64,000 nucleotides of DNA from Labrys miyagiensis. Lineage in GTDB: Bacteria > Pseudomonadota > Alphaproteobacteria > Rhizobiales > Labraceae. This document shows positions 61,378 to 64,000 of the stretch, piece after piece. The stretch lies in assembly GCF_030160835.1 (NCBI RefSeq), contig NZ_BSPC01000096.1, positions 62,001 through 126,000 of the forward strand, read 5' to 3'. The notes beneath the pieces are model-generated. The model saw nothing but the letters and a program-made list of their open reading frames with translations. It was not told the origin of the DNA and searched no databases. Each line of letters starts with the position of its first letter. Within the stretch, counting starts at the first letter, position 1. The position numbers and the translations under genes are program-made.

Positions 61378-62769
61378 ATGACGATGAAGTCTCTTCTCCT
61401 CGGCGCCGCTGCTGGTATCGCTGCTATCGGCGCTGCCCAGGCTGCCGATCTGCCCATGACCAAGGGCGAAGCTGTCGAGTATGTTAAGGTCTGCTCGACC
61501 TTCGGCCCCGGCTTCTTCTACATCCCCGGCAGCGACACCTGCCTCAAGATCGGCGGCGAAATCCGCGCTGATTATCGCGTCTTCGGCGGCGATCGGCCTG
61601 GTTTCTATACTATAGCTCCGGTGGCTGGGGGAACAGCGGGCGGTACGTTCTTTACCAAGAACTCTTTCAATCGCAATGACAACCGTTCGGCTTTCAACAC
61701 CCAGGGCCGCATCTGGTTCGACGCTCGCACCCAGACCGATTGGGGTCTGCTGCGTTCCTACTTCCAGATCAACGCTGACTCCCATCCGATCAGCGCCGGC
61801 GGCCGCAGCAACGCCTTCAATGGCAACACCTTCTCCATCGATAAGGCCTTCATCCAGTTCGGTGGCCTGACGGCTGGTTACGCCCACTCGTTCTTCGGCT
61901 TCTACGATAACGAGTATGGCGACACCATCTGGGCTCCGTACTACGCTGAATCGAACACGGTGAACCTGATTGCCTACACCGCCCAGTTCGGCGGTGGCTT
62001 CAGCGCCACGCTGTCGATCGAAGATGGGCTCGACCATCGCGCGGATGCCTTTGACGGTATAGTTGGTACTGGCACTTTTGTTGCTGGTGGCCAGCAGGTT
62101 CCTGACGTCGTCGGTCAGTTGCGCTATGACGCCGATTGGGGATCCTTGGCGCTGCAGGCTGCCGGTCACCAGAACCGCTCTGGCGAGACGGTCGTGGGTG
62201 GCGTTGTGGTCGGCCCTGGTGCCGGCGGCATCCCACATGAGAATACGTACGGCTTCGCCGTTGGCGGTACCGTACTGATCAAGATCCCGGTGATCGACGG
62301 TGGCCACTTCATCGTTGAAGGTCAGTATGCCGACGCCGCGACCGACTACCTTGGTGCTGGCAACACTGTTCTTGGCAGTTCGGATCTCTTCATCGGCACT
62401 GGGGCTGGCCTTCGGTCTGAAAAGGGCAAGGGTTGGTCGATCGTCGGCGAACTCGGTGGCAACATTACTCCGGTGTTGAACGCCAACCTGGTCGCCAGCT
62501 ACATCGACACGAAGTATGACAATGCCTTCATCAATCCGGTAACCCTTGGTAACGCGAACTTCACGGTCCAGGAGTTCACGGTCGCCGGCAACCTGACCTA
62601 CACGATTGTGAAGGGGCTGACGGTTGCGGGTGAAATTGCCTACACCCGTGTCGAAGCCAAGAATGCTCTGACCAATCTGACTCCTACTGCGGCGGAGACG
62701 ACTCCTGCTCTTCGCGACATCAAGTCCAACATCTGGCAGGCTGGTATCCGCCTGAAGCGCACTTTCTGA
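61378..62769 (+). CDS. porin, Omp2b/Porin_2 family (second of two)
   Basis: A 463-residue paralogue of the porin at 58885. The signal peptide, first 70 residues and C-terminus are almost the same; insertions sit in loops near residues 80-95, 218-235 and 390-400. The TTGGAGG ribosome site and leader are also shared. The pair presumably arose by tandem duplication with diversification of the pore-facing or exposed loops, as with omp2a/omp2b in Brucella. Confidence 0.94.
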   Translation: MTMKSLLLGAAAGIAAIGAAQAADLPMTKGEAVEYVKVCSTFGPGFFYIPGSDTCLKIGGEIRADYRVFGGDRPGFYTIAPVAGGTAGGTFFTKNSFNRNDNRSAFNTQGRIWFDARTQTDWGLLRSYFQINADSHPISAGGRSNAFNGNTFSIDKAFIQFGGLTAGYAHSFFGFYDNEYGDTIWAPYYAESNTVNLIAYTAQFGGGFSATLSIEDGLDHRADAFDGIVGTGTFVAGGQQVPDVVGQLRYDADWGSLALQAAGHQNRSGETVVGGVVVGPGAGGIPHENTYGFAVGGTVLIKIPVIDGGHFIVEGQYADAATDYLGAGNTVLGSSDLFIGTGAGLRSEKGKGWSIVGELGGNITPVLNANLVASYIDTKYDNAFINPVTLGNANFTVQEFTVAGNLTYTIVKGLTVAGEIAYTRVEAKNALTNLTPTAAETTPALRDIKSNIWQAGIRLKRTF

Positions 62770-62794
62770 TCGAATCTCGATCGCAAAGTCATGG

Positions 62795-62823
62795 AAGGCC
62801 CGGCGAAAGCCGGGCCTTTTTTT
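62795..62823 (+). terminator. Rho-independent terminator of porin 2
   Basis: AAGGCCCGGC-GAAA-GCCGGGCCTT followed by a run of T. Its stem is the same as that of the first porin's terminator, with a longer T tract. Confidence 0.92.
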
Positions 62824-63097
62824 ACAAACAAAAAACCCTCTACGTATGGTGGAGGTGTGGAAGAACCTACGCGGTATAAAAAAACCAGTGCTTGGACTGC
62901 GAGGTGTCAAAGTATGGAGGTTATGGTGCCTTCTGTTCAGTTATCGCGAGCCGTATGGGCTGTAAGCATCTGACAGGCCGTATGTGGATTGGTCGGAGAT
63001 GTCCTTCAATAAAGGAGGCCCCGATTGAGATTGTAGCGACAGCTTATAAAGTTAAGCTTGGACCTACCTGACAAGTGCTCGCAATCAGACCCGATGC
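62824..63097. other. 274-bp gap after porin 2
   Basis: No gene recognised. Moderately AT-rich; it separates the porin terminator from the convergent ATP-grasp-like gene. Confidence 0.45.
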
Positions 63098-64000
63098 TCA
63101 AATCGGGGAGACCGCCGTTCTCTCGAACAATGCATGCAACGCTTGGGTGAGACGACGTTGAGCCTCTTGCGGATAAATCAATCCGCCTTCGGCATTGCTG
63201 AGAAGGTTCATCGTCGCGTTGGCCTCGAAGACTGCGATCTGGCCGTCATCCGTAATATCGAAATCCATGCCAAAGATGTCCAACGGTATGATCTTTGCGA
63301 TGTCGTCCAGCTTGGCGAGCGCCGAAGCGTCCAGCAGGGCCTGGGGATCGAGTGTCATCCTGTCGGACAGTTCCATCAAATCAGGATGGTTGCGATAGAA
63401 CTCGACGATGTGATGTTCTCTGCGTCCTCTCACATTCCAATAGCCGTCGTAGTCGATGCGCAAGATCGTCCAGACCTTGTTCACGAATGCAGCGCGTATC
63501 CGGCGAAAAAAGCCGTTTTCATGACGTAGATCGACGTAGTTGATCAGGTAGACTTGTTGCTCATCGGTCGCATCGAGCGCTTCGTGCAACTCTTTCCGAT
63601 CATGAATGAGCCATGTTCCCTTGCCCATCTGCTGGAAGACTGTGCGCAAGATCATAGGATAGTCATAGCGAGACTCGATGTCGTCAATCAGGAGACCACG
63701 CAGCGGCTTAGAACTCTGATAGCGAACGATCCGGGGCGCGATGATGCCTTCAACCTTTGCAAACCGCTCGGAGTTTTTCTGGCGGGTGACCTGAGCCACA
63801 AGTTTCGGATGATTAAGGACAGGAACGCTGAGTTGGTCGACCAGAGCGCAGACTTCAGCGAACTTACCCTCAACAAGTAATTTCTCCGCATTGACGAAAT
63901 TGTTCAGGGCCAAGGCCGGACGCGGCAGGTCTTTCAAGGCGTCGGCGACCGTGGGAGAGTCAGGATAGATGGAAAGAAACCGATATCGATCTGCGAACTC
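63098..64000 (-). CDS. ATP-grasp-like protein, N-terminus beyond the window
   Basis: The minus-strand frame is open to the right edge, so the 5' end is missing; 300 residues are visible. The C-terminal 190 residues look like an ATP-grasp fold: SRYDYPMILRTVFQQMGKG, QVYLINYVDLRHENG, VWTILRIDYDGYWNV and FGMDFDITDDGQIAVFEANA, the last matching the metal-binding 'D-...-E-N' region. The upstream part is helical, perhaps TPR-like. It could be a peptide or amino-acid ligase; the substrate is unknown. Confidence 0.65.
   Translation of the reverse strand, partial: EFADRYRFLSIYPDSPTVADALKDLPRPALALNNFVNAEKLLVEGKFAEVCALVDQLSVPVLNHPKLVAQVTRQKNSERFAKVEGIIAPRIVRYQSSKPLRGLLIDDIESRYDYPMILRTVFQQMGKGTWLIHDRKELHEALDATDEQQVYLINYVDLRHENGFFRRIRAAFVNKVWTILRIDYDGYWNVRGRREHHIVEFYRNHPDLMELSDRMTLDPQALLDASALAKLDDIAKIIPLDIFGMDFDITDDGQIAVFEANATMNLLSNAEGGLIYPQEAQRRLTQALHALFERTAVSPI

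Noticed and set aside
58897-62910. Long antisense open frames under both porins
   Set aside because: Both copies give the same low-quality translation because the porins are paralogues; this is shadow conservation, not a gene.

Overview
The window is high-GC chromosomal DNA from an alphaproteobacterium, most likely order Hyphomicrobiales (Rhizobiales). The evidence is two Omp2b-type porins in tandem, an Omp25/RopB-like beta-barrel, small Tyr/Arg-rich secreted proteins, many solute ABC importers with dedicated IclR/GntR/RpiR regulators, and several intergenic palindrome families of the kind common in this order. I cannot assign a genus.

Layout. (1) 1-3.2 kb: the end of a ribose-type ABC importer plus a xylitol-dehydrogenase-like enzyme. 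(2) 3.3-9.0 kb: single housekeeping or hypothetical genes (secreted protein, Dabb protein, outer-membrane barrel, orphan HicB, MFS exporter, CDGSH iron-sulfur protein). (3) 9.1-17.1 kb: a leftward operon with a complete ribose-type importer, an amidohydrolase, a RidA protein and a DoeB/AstE-like deacylase, with a divergent IclR regulator. (4) 17.0-26.9 kb: a GntR regulator divergent from a nine-gene rightward operon. It encodes an AA_synth protein, a hydrolase/flavin-reductase/degenerate-Nudix fusion, a luciferase-like monooxygenase, an aldehyde dehydrogenase, a NIPSNAP protein and a Pot-type ABC importer. It reads as a complete import-and-oxidise pathway for an unidentified compound.

(5) 27-41.6 kb: a mosaic region of acquired and decaying DNA ending at a tRNA-Phe gene. 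It holds a tyrosine integrase dead through several frameshifts, fragments of IS630, IS6 and ISL3 transposases, a scrambled amino-acid ABC transporter, and two pairs of repeats. The repeats enclose an intact sulfur/redox module: OsmC, FAD monooxygenase, SBP56/methanethiol oxidase, 2Fe-2S ferredoxin and a CoA-binding protein. A putative HEMGH zinc peptidase with a peptidoglycan-binding-like N-terminus also lies here.

(6) 41.9-49.6 kb: the bacterial alpha-2-macroglobulin / penicillin-binding protein 1C pair. (7) 49.7-58.4 kb: an RpiR-flanked cluster (N-formylglutamate amidohydrolase-like, APC permease, glutamine-synthetase-like ligase, aldehyde dehydrogenase, iron alcohol dehydrogenase, choline/ethanolamine-kinase-like phosphotransferase). 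It fits catabolism of an amino alcohol, perhaps ethanolamine, by gamma-glutamylation. (8) 58.9-62.8 kb: two near-identical porin genes, each with a GAAA-loop terminator. (9) 63.1 kb to the end: an ATP-grasp-like protein running off the window.

All functions are inferred by reading motifs and gene order; no database search was run.
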